Shown here piece by piece: positions 32,080 through 43,090 of a DNA stretch of 64,000 nt. The stretch comes from Prorocentrum cordatum. Taxonomy: Eukaryota > Sar > Dinophyceae > Prorocentrales > Prorocentraceae. The stretch is taken from the NCBI GenBank assembly GCA_963575745.1, contig CAUYUJ010018882.1, forward strand, positions 62,001 to 126,000, read 5' to 3'. The notes under the pieces were generated by a model. The model ran no database searches. It was not told where the DNA came from and worked only from the letters and a program-made list of their open reading frames with translations. How positions within the stretch are numbered: the first letter of the stretch is position 1; each line of letters begins with the position of its first letter. Made by a program: the position numbers and the translations under genes.

Positions 32080-33235
32080 ACCAACGTCGACTCAACCGAC
32101 ATGGCCTAATTCATAGCAGTGCCGAGGGCCCGTCCGACCTACCCCGACGGCCAGGCAAGTTCCGTTGCTGTCATCGCTGCTGCCAAAGGTGCTGCTCCGG
32201 ATGCTGCCGCACCCGCTGCTGCGGCCACTGCCGACGACGTCCCTGCTGTCCCTCGTCGACCTGGTCTTGGACGGCACGGCCGGGACCGCTTGATCCGCGT
32301 GTCGCGGCGGCGGCCCCGGCGACCTGGAGCGGGCGCTGCGACGCGAGGAGCAAGCGATCCCGAGCGCAGTGTTGCCCTCGATGGCTGCTGGGGAGGGCCC
32401 GCCCGATTCCCGAGCAGACGGAGCGCCGCGGGCGGGGAGGGATCCTCGCAGCGGAAAGAGACACGCCACCCATCCGAGTGCTGCCGAAGGCGAAGGCCAG
32501 GCATGCGCTGACATGCCCTACGGATCGGCCGGTCTGGCGCTTGGGCGCCAGATCCACGCATCGAGGCGACACATCAAGCCAGAGCCGCCTGATTTTGCAA
32601 CGGAGCGCGTACAATTTGCACGTCGCTGGGGCCCGCCGTTAATCCACGCGCCTGAATCCGTGTCTGCGCTTGCTCGAGAAAAGGGTGGGAACTGAAGTCT
32701 TGGTAAACCAAATCGAGTGACAGCATGCAACCTGAGATCGGGCAATATCAATAATTATGTTGCTGATGCCCGCCTTGTTTTCCTGTGGCCATTCATTGCG
32801 GACGCCCGCGTTCTGGATTTGTCGCAACCGATGTCGGTCCGAGGCGCCCGTGCATGAATGCTCCGTGCATGTCCAATCTGCCTGCCAGCTTACACCTGTC
32901 CGTTCCTGCTCGCCGCCATCCACCCTTGAGAGCCCGACTTCTTCTCTGGCAACTTTGGCCTCGGTGGCCAAGGCTCCTTCTCCTCCGCGGCTGTCTTCCC
33001 CGCAGCCTGCAACGACGGGCTGAAGCAGCAGAGGAATACTCGAACGCTGGACCGAGGAGCTGCCACCGCGCCCCCTCGGCACGTTGAGGCGTGATCAATT
33101 GTCGCGCGCTGGCTGGCAGGGTTGTTTGAAGCCCCCCCCCCCACCCCACCCGCCGTCCCAGTCACAGTGTGGTGCATGCAGCCCCTCCTCCCTCCCGAGA
33201 CGACTCGCTGGATGGCCCAACGCTTCTCTGGCGCT
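32080..33235. other. No gene assigned
   Basis: GC-rich with several overlapping frames on both strands. None has recognisable domains. A DWTCTEHSC peptide on the minus strand near 32850-32880 recalls a CxxxxC zinc-finger half but is not supported by context. Confidence 0.4.
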
Positions 33236-33239
33236 TTTC

Positions 33240-33740
33240 CGAGGCGCCTAAGGTGGCTTCTCTGACGGCCGAGGATGTCCAACAAGGCCGCCAAGCTGGT
33301 TCATTATGCCTCCAGGACGGCCCGAGATCGCCCCACGACGGCCCAAACAATGTTCCCCCAAGACGGCCTAAGAGGCCCCCAAGACTGTCCAAGAAGGCTC
33401 CAAGAGGAGCCCCAATAGGGCCCGAAGGTCAACACAAATGACCGTTTCGGGCTTCCGTCAGCCCAAGCGGCCTCCAGGATAGCGCCAAGACGGCCCAAGA
33501 TGCCCCCAAGAGGCCCACGAGGCTGCCAAGATGGCCCTAGAGCACTCCAAGACGGCCCTGCACCGCCCCAAAACAGCCCAAGAGATCCCCAAGAGGGCCC
33601 CCAAGATAGCCCCAAGACGGCCCCAAAACGACCCAGCAGGACCCTAGCATGGCCCCAGGTGCCCGACTGCCCAAGAGCACTCTAAGATGGCACGATGAGG
33701 CCCCAAAGATGGGCTGAGAAGCCCCAACGCATGACGTCCC
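33240..33740. repeat. Degenerate CCAAGA/GGCCCC repeat tract
   Basis: CCCCAAGACGGCC, CCAAGAGGCCC and CCAAGATGGC words at 10-18 bp spacing. The Gly/Pro/Ser/Trp frames on both strands are artefacts. Confidence 0.75.
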
Positions 33741-33744
33741 AGAG

Positions 33745-34600
33745 AGGCCTTTAAGAGGTACCCAGAAAGTCCCAGCAGAGGAGGAGGGACGAAGAGGAAA
33801 AGATGAATACGACGACCGACAGGAGGAAGTGAGGAACTGAGCTCTATACACCGACGCTTTTTCAATCACCGCAATTCGCATAAGAAAACAGATCCTGGTG
33901 TATACGGGATCCTGGTGGATACATGTTTGGTGGTCTCCCCGAGGAAGCGGGGAAACACGCATGCACCACACCGCCCCGACGTCGTCCCCGACCCTCAAAA
34001 AAGTCATGGGATTGAAGCACAGGCCGCCACTGGCAGTGTGTGTGTGTGTGTTCCAACTTCCAAGGAAGGACGCTCCGACACGACGCGGAATGGCGTGCCA
34101 CATGTTACGGCTCCCCCGAGCCTCGTGGCATGCCGTGTCACATGCTACGGCTTCCTGCGCCCCTCGGCCAGCCACCACCAGGAATGCCGGGCTGGCGCGG
34201 TGGCGGGACTTGCCGCGGGCAGCAGGGTATGTGCAGGACTCATAGGGGAGGAGGAAGGACAGAGACGACCATGAGAAAATGGGCATGGACAATAGATACG
34301 TAAGGTAGGCATAGCTGACCTCTACCATTCTGCACATAACGATCACCATCGCATCGGGAACCGTAGTCAGAAGACGACGGCTACGAGGAGCACTTGGAGG
34401 CAAGCCGCAGAAGTCTCACCAACACATGGAAACTGGCGCGTGGACTCCACAAACATGCTAGGGGAAACCGAAGGCGGGGACCAAACTGGGAAACCACAAC
34501 AACAATGAACGTCCATGGCAACCAATGCCACGACCCCATGGGCGGTACCCTGTAAACAACTATAGCGAAACCGAACATCCAAATCGAACATTCATGAACG
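33745..34600. other. No gene recognised
   Basis: Contains a (GT)n-like stretch near 34036-34050 and a short duplicated GGCGTGCCACATGTTACGGC / GCCGTGTCACATGCTACGGC pair at about 34090-34155. No coding signal. Confidence 0.5.
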
Positions 34601-34633
34601 TGACCCTACGCACCATCCGCGAAACCCAAAAAG

Positions 34634-34729
34634 GCAACCGAACGGGTGACCCCGTTGCCTCCAGCGACCCTGTTCGACGCTCTCGGAGACATTTTAGGCC
34701 ACCTGGAGAGTATCTTCGCCGACCTGGAG
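34634..34729 (+). CDS. Isolated exon-like segment
   Basis: The plus strand encodes ATERVTPLPPATLF followed by DALGDILGHLESIFADLE, a well-formed amphipathic helix. It ends at a GT donor (GAG/GTACC) with a stop just beyond. A possible acceptor AG lies at about 34632-34633. No adjoining exon was found. It may be one exon of a larger gene or a remnant. Confidence 0.3.
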
Positions 34730-35149
34730 GTACCCTGAACGCCTTGCGTCTTGGAAGTCTGGGTGAGTCTTGCGACCACCACGTGTCAGTTATGTGGCGA
34801 GCTCCGAAGGCCTGGAAGCATCCACGACGCCAACGCTTGCCTCTGGCGGCTGCCAATGAGCTTACTGAAACTTCCGCTGGCAACACCCTCCACACTGAGA
34901 GCGCGAAAGGAGGGTCAAGCTGGAGGAGTAAAACAGGTGGAGCTGCGAAGGCGAATGAACGAAGACGCATGGTGATGGATTGGTGCGAAGAGGCTCAGGA
35001 GCAAGAAACATAACATCGACGACGCACATCATGCTATGCGGAGTCACCCCCCCTGTCATTGAGATGAGCCGATGTCCCCAATCGTTCTGGAAATGCGGCG
35101 CGTGACTGGCCGAGAATTAGCGGGAGACTCACCTCGGCGGTGGTTGAAT

Positions 35150-35560
35150 TGTGAAAGTCCGATTTGGCATTCTTGGGGCTGTCTTGGGGCCCTCCAAGGG
35201 GCCGTCATTAGCCTTCTTGGGTGTCTCGTGGGGATCTCGTGGGCCGTCTTGGAGCCCTCTGGGGCTGCTTTTGGCTGCCTTGGGGCCGCTTTGTGCCATT
35301 CGAGGCAGTATTGGGCGTCTCGTGGGTCTTCCTGGGACCTTCTTGGTGCCCGCTTGGGCAATCCAAGGGCCATCCTGGACTGTTTTGAAGCCCCTCTTGG
35401 GCAGTCTTGGGGCCAGAAGCAGCCCGAGAGAGCCACAAGAGGACACCCGAAGGCTCGAACATTCCCTCAGGAGGGCCCCAACGGCCTCCAGAATGGCACC
35501 AAGGGGGCTCCACGATGACCCCAAGAAACTTCCAAGGGGCTCCCCGGGCGGAAGACCCGC
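35150..35560. repeat. Degenerate repeat tract, both orientations
   Basis: Left part TCTTGGGGCC type, right part CCAAGAGG type, switching near 35400-35460. No gene. Confidence 0.7.
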
Positions 35561-35577
35561 AAAAGCCTTGATTGTTA

Positions 35578-35723
35578 ATGCCTGTCATCGTCGTCACCGT
35601 CGCCGTCGTCGCCGTTGTCGCCGTCGCCGTCGCCGTCGCCGCCGTCGCTGTCGCCGCCGCCGTCGTCGTCGCTGTCGCCGTCGTTGTCGCCGTCGCCGCC
35701 GCCACCGCCGTCGCCGCCGCCGC

Positions 35724-35764
<41 letters not shown>

Positions 35765-35817
35765 TCACGGTCGTCGTCGTCGTCGTCGTCGTCGTCGTCT
35801 TCGTCGTCGTCGTCGCG

Positions 35818-35858
<41 letters not shown>

Positions 35859-35865
35859 GGTCGCG

Positions 35866-35905
<40 letters not shown>

Positions 35906-35930
35906 TGGTCGTCGTCGTCATCATCATTGA
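35578..35930 (+). repeat. (GTC)n microsatellite, about 350 bp
   Basis: GTC and GCC units giving Val/Ala, Ser/Pro or Arg frames. A CTC-rich tail follows to 36060. Confidence 0.95.
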
Positions 35931-36019
35931 CGCCTTCTTCCTACCCATCATCTTCCTCTTCCTCCTCTTTTCATCTCCTCGTCCTCCTCCCCATCTCCTT
36001 CCTCCCTCCTCCTTCCCCC

Positions 36020-36050
<31 letters not shown>

Positions 36051-36064
36051 CTCCGTTGTCTCCT

Positions 36065-36875
36065 GCTTCGTCTTATGTGTTCAAAATTAGCGACTGCCTC
36101 CTTTTGTTCCACTGCATGCTGCTATAGGTCCTTGATGAGACGGGCACTCCTTATGATTGTGTGTAAAATTGGGCTGCGGCTAATACACGAAACGTCAAGA
36201 CCTTGGACGCAAATCAATCTCAAAAAGGCAAGTGCAATCGGAATGCAGATCGAAATCTTGATCGACATGCAAAACAAACCGGCATTCGGAATGCAAGTAC
36301 TATGTACATATCGTTGCAATCGAATCGCGTATGGGAAGTCAAGTTCTTCGACCCCGAATAACCTCATTATCACACGAAGGGGTGCGGCTGTCTATAAGGT
36401 ATGAATATGAATTCTGAGCGTGCGTAACAAACGCCGATCGGAAGCGAAAAATGCGGAGGAGGGGCAAGACGATCACTAAGACCACGATAATGACAACCGA
36501 ATCCATGAAGCGGAGGATGACAGGGAAGGGGGATTGAAAGATCATGATGAAGATGGCGATGTTTCGGGCTCCTTGGATGCCGTGCGGACATCGCGCACTT
36601 CTAGCCGTAGGTGAGGGGGGGGAGGGGGAGGGGGGCCAGAGGGAAGGGATTTCCAGGATTTCCGCCATCACGTAGTGATAACAAGGCTTAAAAGCTCAGC
36701 TCTTCGGAAACAGGCCACGACCAATCCTGTCAAGGTATTCGCGCCTGGCCTTAGAAATTGGTAGCTTGCACGGTTCTCCCAAGCCCCTGAGCTGAGCCTG
36801 GCCAAAGAACCCACATGTGCGGCAAAACCAAAGTTTAAGGTCTTTATGATAGGTCAGTCAGCGGGTCCTGGTCGC
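36065..36875. other. No gene recognised
   Basis: Balanced-composition sequence with short direct words ATGCAGATCGAAATC / ATGCAAAACAAACC / ATGCAAGTAC near 36240-36300. No coding signal. Confidence 0.5.
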
Positions 36876-36879
36876 CACC

Positions 36880-37068
36880 TCAAGAGAGGGAAAACCCCTG
36901 CGTGAGCCTATTGATTGTCTCGTCGCACTGAGCGACCAGGTCCACCTCAGCTTTGGGGACACCCAGCAGGGCAACAATGTGCGGCTGGGCGCGGCGTTCT
37001 AACTCGCCTTGGAGTCCTACGATCCTTGTCTTCTGAGCCGGAAGCAAGCCCAGCGCGCAGCCCGACCG
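36880..37068 (-). pseudogene. C-terminal fragment of an unidentified helical protein
   Basis: The minus strand encodes LGLLPAQKTRIVGLQGEL, ERRAQPHIVALLG, then VPKAEVDLVAQCDETINRLT, ending at TGA 36880-36882. Helical periodicity and codon choice look coding. The same frame continues upstream past a TAG at 37069-37071 with VVLEHAK. No start and no family recognised. It may be a terminal exon or a decayed retrogene tail. Confidence 0.45.
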
Positions 37069-37769
37069 CTACTTGGCATGCTCCAGCACAACACTCGGGG
37101 GGCGGCGAAGAGGACAAGACGCTCCCGGGCCAGCTAGCAGTAACCAGAGCCCTTGACGGCCTCGAACCTGTTGAACCCGCGCACGGAGGATGCGGACGAT
37201 ACGGGAGGCGCATCACAGCAATAGAAACGGCGCGGGCTTACAAAATGCCCAGCAGCCTGCCACGGGTCAGAAGCTGGGTGAGCGTGACGCGGCCCGCTCC
37301 GCTTCTGAAATCGTGAAGCTCTGAAACTCCTTCGGACGGCAACGTTTGCTTTCGCCAACTTTCGCCGGCAGATCCGCCCCTGCTTCACTTCCGCCGGCTC
37401 TCCGCAGGGGGCCCCACGCAGAAGCACAAATACTGCTGGACTCATTCTTACCACGCTACGCTGGGATGCCATGGCGCTGTTGGTGCCATCTCCTGGACCG
37501 TCGCGCGTGCGATTCCCGCGCTGGGCGCGCAGCGCAAGCGCGGCTTCTCGAGCGGCGAGCGGCTGGGTCGGCTTCGTGTGACGTGGAACGTCAGGGGGGG
37601 CCGGCTCAGGGGCGGGGAGGGGGGGCAACAGCCGGGAGGGTGGGGGCAACACCGAGCTGAAATCGGCGATGCGTCGCCGATAGGTCGGCGACCCCGATGG
37701 CAAATCCGCACCTTTCCTGGTCGGGGTGCGCTATCGGGCCCCTGTCGGCGATCAATTGGCGGTTGGTCC

Positions 37770-37830
37770 TCCTCCTTCTCCTCCTCCTCCTCCTCCTCCT
37801 CCTCCTCCTCCTCCTCCTCCTCCTCCCCCT
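37770..37830 (+). repeat. (CTC)n microsatellite
   Basis: Pure TCC run of about 60 bp. Confidence 0.9.
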
Positions 37831-38025
37831 CCCCTCCCTGAGCCTATCCCCCCGAATGTTGCCCCCGATGGTGCCAGGGTGGGGTGGCGCCGTCCTTCGA
37901 TGCGGTCTGCACGCTCATCGGGCGGCGACGAGGAGCCACGAGAGCGGGCCACGCTAGCGTGGGTTCAGAGCAGGAGTCATTGAGCCTGAGCCCATTGGCC
38001 GAAGGCCCACGGCACCGTGGATAGA

Positions 38026-38193
38026 GGCCTCCTAGATGGGGTCGGAGTAGATCGGGTCGGAGGATCTCGCCGCAATGCATCGGCGACGTCGGCGTGGAGA
38101 AAACTGGGCCCCCACATCGAGCCGCATCGCCGATGCATCGCCGATAAGGCGCGATCCTCCGACCCGCTCTACTCTGACCCCATCTAGGAGGCC
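38026..38193. mobile_element. 168-bp inverted-repeat element, 41-bp arms
   Basis: Left arm 38026-38066 (GGCCTCCTAGATGGGGTCGG onward). Right arm 38153-38193 is its inverse with two mismatches. The interior is CATCGGCGATGC-type sequence and can itself pair. MITE-like; no target duplication recognised. Confidence 0.75.
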
Positions 38194-38227
38194 CAAAAAA
38201 CAAAGCCTTGACAACTAATTTGGAGAT

Positions 38228-38313
38228 CCCAAAACCGTGTGGTGACAGACCATGCGGTGACGTCGGACCCCCAAGAGACCTCACCGCACGGTCCGTCACT
38301 GCACGGTCTTGGG
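38228..38313. repeat. 33-bp stem, 20-bp loop hairpin
   Basis: Left arm 38228-38260 (CCCAAAACCGTGTGGTGA onward) and right arm 38281-38313 are inverse with five mismatches, all transitions. Some become G-U pairs in RNA of one strand or the other. It starts 35 bp after the inverted-repeat element at 38026. Confidence 0.75.
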
Positions 38314-38410
38314 ACCCTGGAGGCCCTAGTCGCCGGAGACGTCCTCGGAGGCCTGGAGTGGAAGTATCCAAGACGAAAGCCGCTCCACGGCGGAGAGCCC
38401 GACGACGAAG

Positions 38411-38935
38411 ATCGGGAGCGGCCAAGAGGGGGGCGTCCAAGAGGGGGAGGTGCAAATCATGACCAGCGGCATGTGCGCGGCCCAGGGGGGAGGCCAGGGA
38501 CGTAATGAAATAAGAAGAGGCGCCATGAAATCTGCCACGATCTCCCCCCCCCCCTAGTCATCACCCCCCTCTTTGTCGCCCCCGAGAAGAACGGAAGGGC
38601 CCCCCTCCAAAGCCGGGGCTGTTCTTAGCCCTCGCTGTCAGCTGTAGGCTGGCGGCGGCCCTCCAGACGGAGTCCGAGGCGCTGCCGTCGCCCCCCCGGC
38701 ACAGCCGGGCCTCCGTCCCAGAGGAGAGAGGGATGTCGGGAGCGGCCAAGAGGGGGGTGTCCAAGAGGGGGGGGCGCAACTCATGACAGGCGGCATGTGC
38801 GCGGCCCAAGGGGGGGGCCAGGGACGTAACGAAATAAGAAGGGGCGCCATGAAATCTGGGGAGATATCATGGCCGCCGCCATGATATCCCCCCCCCTTGT
38901 CATCACCCCCCTCTTTGCCGCCCCCGAGAGACGGG
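38411..38935 (+). repeat. Tandem segmental duplication, period about 325 bp
   Basis: Block 38411-38595 recurs at 38736-38935: GCGGCCAAGAGGGGGG, GGCATGTGCGCGGCCCA, GGCGCCATGAAATCTG and CATCACCCCCCTCTTTG in the same order. The second copy has gained a palindrome, GATATCATGGCCGCCG and its inverse, at about 38862-38890. Confidence 0.85.
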
Positions 38936-38939
38936 AGTG

Positions 38940-39700
38940 GAGAGAATGAGTGTGTAGGATGATGTTGCTCCCATCGTACTTAAGGACCCACTCCCAGAGA
39001 TCACTCGGAACACCCCGAAAAATATCGAAGCGATGTCGAACTCGCCTCCCAGGCCCGACACGTGAAGTCCCAGAAGTTTGAGTATTTCCTTGGTGCTCAA
39101 AATTCCTGCTGGTGATCTAGGCTAAAGTAGGTTGGAACACCATAAGTGTAGAAAAGACGAAGGATTGAGGGCACTGATCCTCAGAATTTGAAGAGCGATG
39201 GTCCTCAAGCTTGGATACCGTGCAGGACAGAAGAGGCACGACATCCAAAACGAGGACGACACACAAACTGACCGTACATCGTGAATGAGACTCGTACCCA
39301 GCGCGACCTGGTCACGGGACCCCTGAGATCCAACGCATTGAAGAAAAACATGGCGACCTAACATAATCAGAGCCCCCAAACCCATGTTTCTGCTGATGCT
39401 TATCAAGCCCGATCGATATGTGATGGTCCCGACGGCCGAAACTAGGAAACCACGCCCGATGTGAGACAGCACGCAACGCACCGAGCTCAGGAACATACGA
39501 GTCGAGAGGCTCCTGCGGAGAATGCTGTCATGCATGCCTATGCCTTCGCAGTCACTTCGGAAGCTGCTCCATTTGCATGCTCGACGCGGCGTCGCGCGGG
39601 TGCTGGCCAGCTTCGGTCCTGCCACTCGACTAACGAACGAAAGGGATGAAAAGCGGGGGGAAGAAGGAACGGAACGTAGGAGGAGGAACAAAGGCACATT
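38940..39700. other. No gene recognised
   Basis: Downstream flank of the scramblase gene, balanced composition. A 191-codon minus-strand frame exists but has no recognisable motif and no helix or domain pattern. Part may be the scramblase 3' UTR. Confidence 0.45.
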
Positions 39701-39703
39701 CTT

Positions 39704-40600
39704 CTACTGCCAACCACCGTCATCGCCACCGAAAACACCATCCGAAGCTCCGTCATTCTTGTCACTCCGTGTGTTGAAATACCTGAAATCAATGAAAAGG
39801 CTTAGGGCAATGAGCATCGCTTTCCATTCGGGATTCTGGATTTGACCAAACTCGACTTCATAATTGTCGACGTCGTCCGCTGCAATGAATTTGAGGCAAT
39901 CCGGCACGATCTTCTTCAGGGAAGCCACCTCCTCACCACTCTTAGCATCGTTCACAGTGAACTTCACTTCCCTGCATGGCCCGCACGGACAAGGGCAGAT
40001 CAAGCCGAGCTGGCAGCATCCTCCTTTTGCTGTTAACGTTGGCTCACCGTTCGCGTCCATGAGTTCAAACGTCATGTCACAGCATGCCCAAGGGTCTCTG
40101 ATCCTACCCAAGGTTTGGCCGGTGACCGCACTGACGACATCGATAATAGGCCTATTGAAACAGCAGCAGGTGCACTGACAGTCTTTGTGCATGTGGAAGA
40201 ACTTCTGCGAATTGGAGAGGTCAACCTTTCCGAAAGGATTGAAACTCCAATCGAACTGATTTTCTGCCGCCTGCGTAGCTTTGGGATCTTGCCCCAAAAC
40301 AACGACATCGATATCGATTCCGCGACAGTCGCCGCCGCACTGGCGGTTGCAGAAATCTGTCTGCTCCACAGCAAAAAACAGGTTATGCCCCTGCATCGTC
40401 TGCACAACGTACTTGTTCGCCATTTCCAGCTCCATGTCCACGCCCATCAATTCGCCCATCAGCCCCGCCGCTGTCTCCATCATGTTCATCTTCTCCTCTA
40501 TCTTCACTTGCTGGAGTGAACTCAACATCATGAAGGGGTCCACCTGCATCAACTGCATGGGTGCGGCCATCATCTGCTGCTGCGGGGGACCGCCCCACAT
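39704..40600 (-). CDS. Phospholipid scramblase family protein
   Basis: A complete, intronless 298-residue minus-strand gene ending in TAG. Residues 1-50 are rich in Met and Gln (PPQQQMMAAPMQLMQVDPF), a variable N terminus like that of other scramblases. Residues 62-275 are the scramblase beta-barrel domain. Landmarks are LFFAVEQTDFCNRQCGG (74-90), the Cys cluster DCQCTCCCFNRP (140-151) with the family NRP, and the second Cys cluster CPCPCGPC (202-209). DDVDNYEVEF (242-251) sits where the family has its acidic Ca2+-binding segment. It is followed by the C-terminal hydrophobic helix WKAMLIALSLFIDFRYF (259-275). The last 20 residues are acidic and Gly-rich. It would move phospholipids between bilayer leaflets or act as a lipid-anchored Ca2+-responsive protein. 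No stops, so probably functional. Codons upstream of the chosen Met are open (PGQQQ), so the start could be further 5'; a Q/M-rich exon-like segment lies 1.1 kb upstream. Confidence 0.92.
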   Translation of the reverse strand: MWGGPPQQQMMAAPMQLMQVDPFMMLSSLQQVKIEEKMNMMETAAGLMGELMGVDMELEMANKYVVQTMQGHNLFFAVEQTDFCNRQCGGDCRGIDIDVVVLGQDPKATQAAENQFDWSFNPFGKVDLSNSQKFFHMHKDCQCTCCCFNRPIIDVVSAVTGQTLGRIRDPWACCDMTFELMDANGEPTLTAKGGCCQLGLICPCPCGPCREVKFTVNDAKSGEEVASLKKIVPDCLKFIAADDVDNYEVEFGQIQNPEWKAMLIALSLFIDFRYFNTRSDKNDGASDGVFGGDDGGWQ

Positions 40601-40769
40601 CTGCTGCTGCCCCGGGGAGCAAAACGAGCGCGCCAGCCCCGTCCTCTCCTCCTTACGCCCCCTTTCCCAGCTCCTTCGTGCAACGGGGGTGGCTGGAGGA
40701 GGGAGTGGGGAATAAGTACGAGGATTTCACAACTGTTTTGCCAACGAGAGCCTTGCTTGGCTGCCACGT

Positions 40770-41225
40770 GGGTGGAGCTCCCCATGGGACCATGGAACGT
40801 GTGAGGGGTGCGCCGAGATGGGGCGGGGCGCCATGCGAGCCCTGCCATTGGGGCCATCGGTGGAGCCTCCTGTGGCGCCACGACGCGTGTGAAGGTGTGC
40901 CGACATGAGGCAGTTCGCCATGCGAATCCTGCCGCTGGGGCCCACGGTAGAGCCTCCCGTGGCGCCACGGCGCGTGTGAGGGTGTGCCGACACGGGGCAG
41001 TTCGCCGTTCGAATCTTGCTGCTGGGGCCCTCAGCGGAGCTCCCTGTTGTGCCACGAGACGTGAGAGGGGCGTGCCGAAATGCCACCGCGGCCATCGGTG
41101 GAGCTTCCTAAGGGGTCACGACGCGTGCGAATGGTGTGCCGAAATAATGCGGGGCGCCATGCGAACCCTGCCACTGGGGCCCCCTTGGAGCTCCATGTGG
41201 GGTAACGGAACTCGTAAGGGGTGTG
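40770..41225 (+). repeat. 87-bp minisatellite, about 6 units
   Basis: GGTGGAGCTCCCC / GGTGGAGCCTCCTG / GGTAGAGCCTCCCG words at 40773, 40859, 40946, 41033, 41097 and 41186. Each is followed by GCCACGACGCGTGTGA and GTGTGCCGA. It is clearly related to the 90-bp array at 23053-23460. Confidence 0.85.
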
Positions 41226-41229
41226 CCGA

Positions 41230-41670
41230 CATGGGGAACGAGAAATGGGTGATGAGGAGGAATGGGGAGAGAACGGGCGGGGGGATCAAGACAGAAAAGA
41301 AAGACGGAACACATGCGCGGCGATGCGGGTTCGAAACGAGGACTTACCACACTGGAGGGTTGGGAAGAGGGAAGATGAGGATGAGGAAGATTCTCCATGA
41401 AACCAATGCGCGGATGCTGACAAGTGCCAACTTACCCACTGAAGGAAAGGGGACTCCACCATTCGAAGCACCAACCACGGAAGGGCGGGCAACGCGATTG
41501 AGGAGGAAGGATGAGGAGGACGTGACGTAAGGAGCGATATGAGGAGAGGAGGAGGAAGAGGAGGAGCAGGGGGATGAGGAGGAGGAAGGAGACGCGCGGC
41601 GCTGCGAAGTCAAACCGAGGACACCCCCCACAGAAGGCTTGGGAACGAAGAAAGAGGACATTGACGATTA
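41230..41670. other. No gene recognised
   Basis: Purine-rich plus strand (GAGGAGGA words) between the minisatellite and the Q/M-rich segment. Nothing coding. Confidence 0.5.
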
Positions 41671-41686
41671 GCACTATTTTTGCTCC

Positions 41687-41782
41687 CCGCTGCTGCTGCA
41701 TGGGGGAGGTCATCATCTGCTGCTGGGGCACGCCGTCGCCCTTGGATGCCCACCGGCGCGCCCGTCCGCAAGGGGAAATATG
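41687..41782 (-). other. Q/M-rich exon-like segment resembling scramblase N terminus
   Basis: The minus strand encodes KGDGVPQQQMMTSPMQQQ, very like PPQQQMMAAPMQ at the start of the scramblase 1.1 kb downstream on the same strand. It may be an upstream exon of that gene, with the minisatellite inside an intron, or the remnant of a tandem gene copy. No convincing splice donor was identified after MQQQ. Confidence 0.35.
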
Positions 41783-41789
41783 AAGACTA

Positions 41790-42105
41790 AGGGTTCAACG
41801 AGGTCAGGGGGAGGACGGAGCGGAGGAAAGAATCCGAGGAAGGAGACGGGATGCGGGAGGGGGGAGGAAGAGAGAAGATGGTGATCAGGAGGATCGGCAG
41901 AAGGGATGAATATCGATAGGATGACATAACAGGTGGTGGATAAGAGGGAAGCCGGGGGGGACAAGGGAGGAGGAGGAGGCGGAAGAGGAGGGTGAGGGTT
42001 AGTGTAAACCAAAGCACGTCAACGATGTTGCAATACACCCTCCCTTTAAATTCCCTCGTCATAGATCTCTATCAAATTGTGTTGTGAATGTGGGAAATGG
42101 CCCAT
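41790..42105. other. No gene recognised
   Basis: GA-rich spacer. Confidence 0.5.
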
Positions 42106-42129
42106 TAGAAATCAACCATCTGACAATCC

Positions 42130-42300
42130 TCAATCGCGCCAAACCGCAATTCCTGGGACTTCAACGCCGCCGGTCAACGTGACAGCTCCGTCCTGACAAC
42201 CCTAAACCGTGCCAGATCACCACTCCTGGGACTTGGCAGCTGCGCCCTGACAATTCCCAATCGTGCCAGTACACAACTCCTGGGACTCCGAACATACGAT
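42130..42300 (+). repeat. 60-75 bp tandem repeat, 3 units
   Basis: CTCCTGGGACTT words at 42151, 42225 and 42286, with CCTGACAAYYCYMAAYCGTG between. Confidence 0.7.
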
Positions 42301-42309
42301 TCCTTGAAG

Positions 42310-43090
42310 CTGTGGCAAGCTTTGAAAAACGAATGCGCGTCGCGCTCAGGCGAAAACCGCATTTCGGAAAAGATCTGCCCTCTATACTTAAAACCGCTGC
42401 AAACTTCCAAAACGACTGTGCGCGGCGCCTCAAGCGAGAGCCACATTTTGAACAAGACCTGTCCTCCACGCTTGAAGTGGTTTCAAACTTTTCAAACGAA
42501 TGTGCACAACATTAAAACGATAACCATGCTTTGAAAACCAACCGCCCTTCATCCGTGAGACTACCGCACACTTGAACACAACAAACATGCGCAGCGTTAA
42601 ACGCGGTAACCACATGTTGAACATCGCCTGCCCTCCATTCTTGGAGCTACTGCACTGTTAAGACAAATGCGCGTCGCGTTAAGGCGATGACCACATGTTG
42701 ACAACCATCCGCCCTGCATCGGTGAGTTCGTGACACAATCTTAAACAATGAACATTCGCAGACTTACAACGATAACCACATGTTCATAATAACCCGCCCT
42801 CTATCCTTGGGACTGCTGCAAACTGTTAAAACGAATGCGCGTCGCGTTAAAACGATGACGACCTTTTGCAAACAGCCCGCCCTCCACTCGTGAGACCGTA
42901 GCACACTTCAACGAACATGCGCGGCGTTGAAAAGATATCCACATGTTGAAAATCACGTGCCGTCCATCCGTGGAGCTGTTGCAAGCGTTCAAGATGAACG
43001 TGGGCCGCGATAAAAGAACAAGAATCGTACTTTGAAGCCGTCCGCCGTCCATCCGTGAAAATGCTGCAAACGCCATCTTCAAGGTCGCAA
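42310..43090 (+). repeat. About 84-bp diverged tandem array, 9 units
   Basis: YGCCCTCCATCC words at 42371, 42455, 42542, 42629, 42709, 42797, 42880, 42958 and 43031, with ACGAATGCGCGTCGCGTTAA and GATAACCACATGTTG in each unit. Well-diverged, satellite-like. Confidence 0.85.

Noticed and set aside
32757-32881. Possible zinc-finger peptides on both strands
   Set aside because: Cys spacing is irregular and the flanking frames do not support a domain.
39122-39697. 191-codon minus-strand frame just after the scramblase stop
   Set aside because: No motif, irregular composition, no start context; probably 3' flank.
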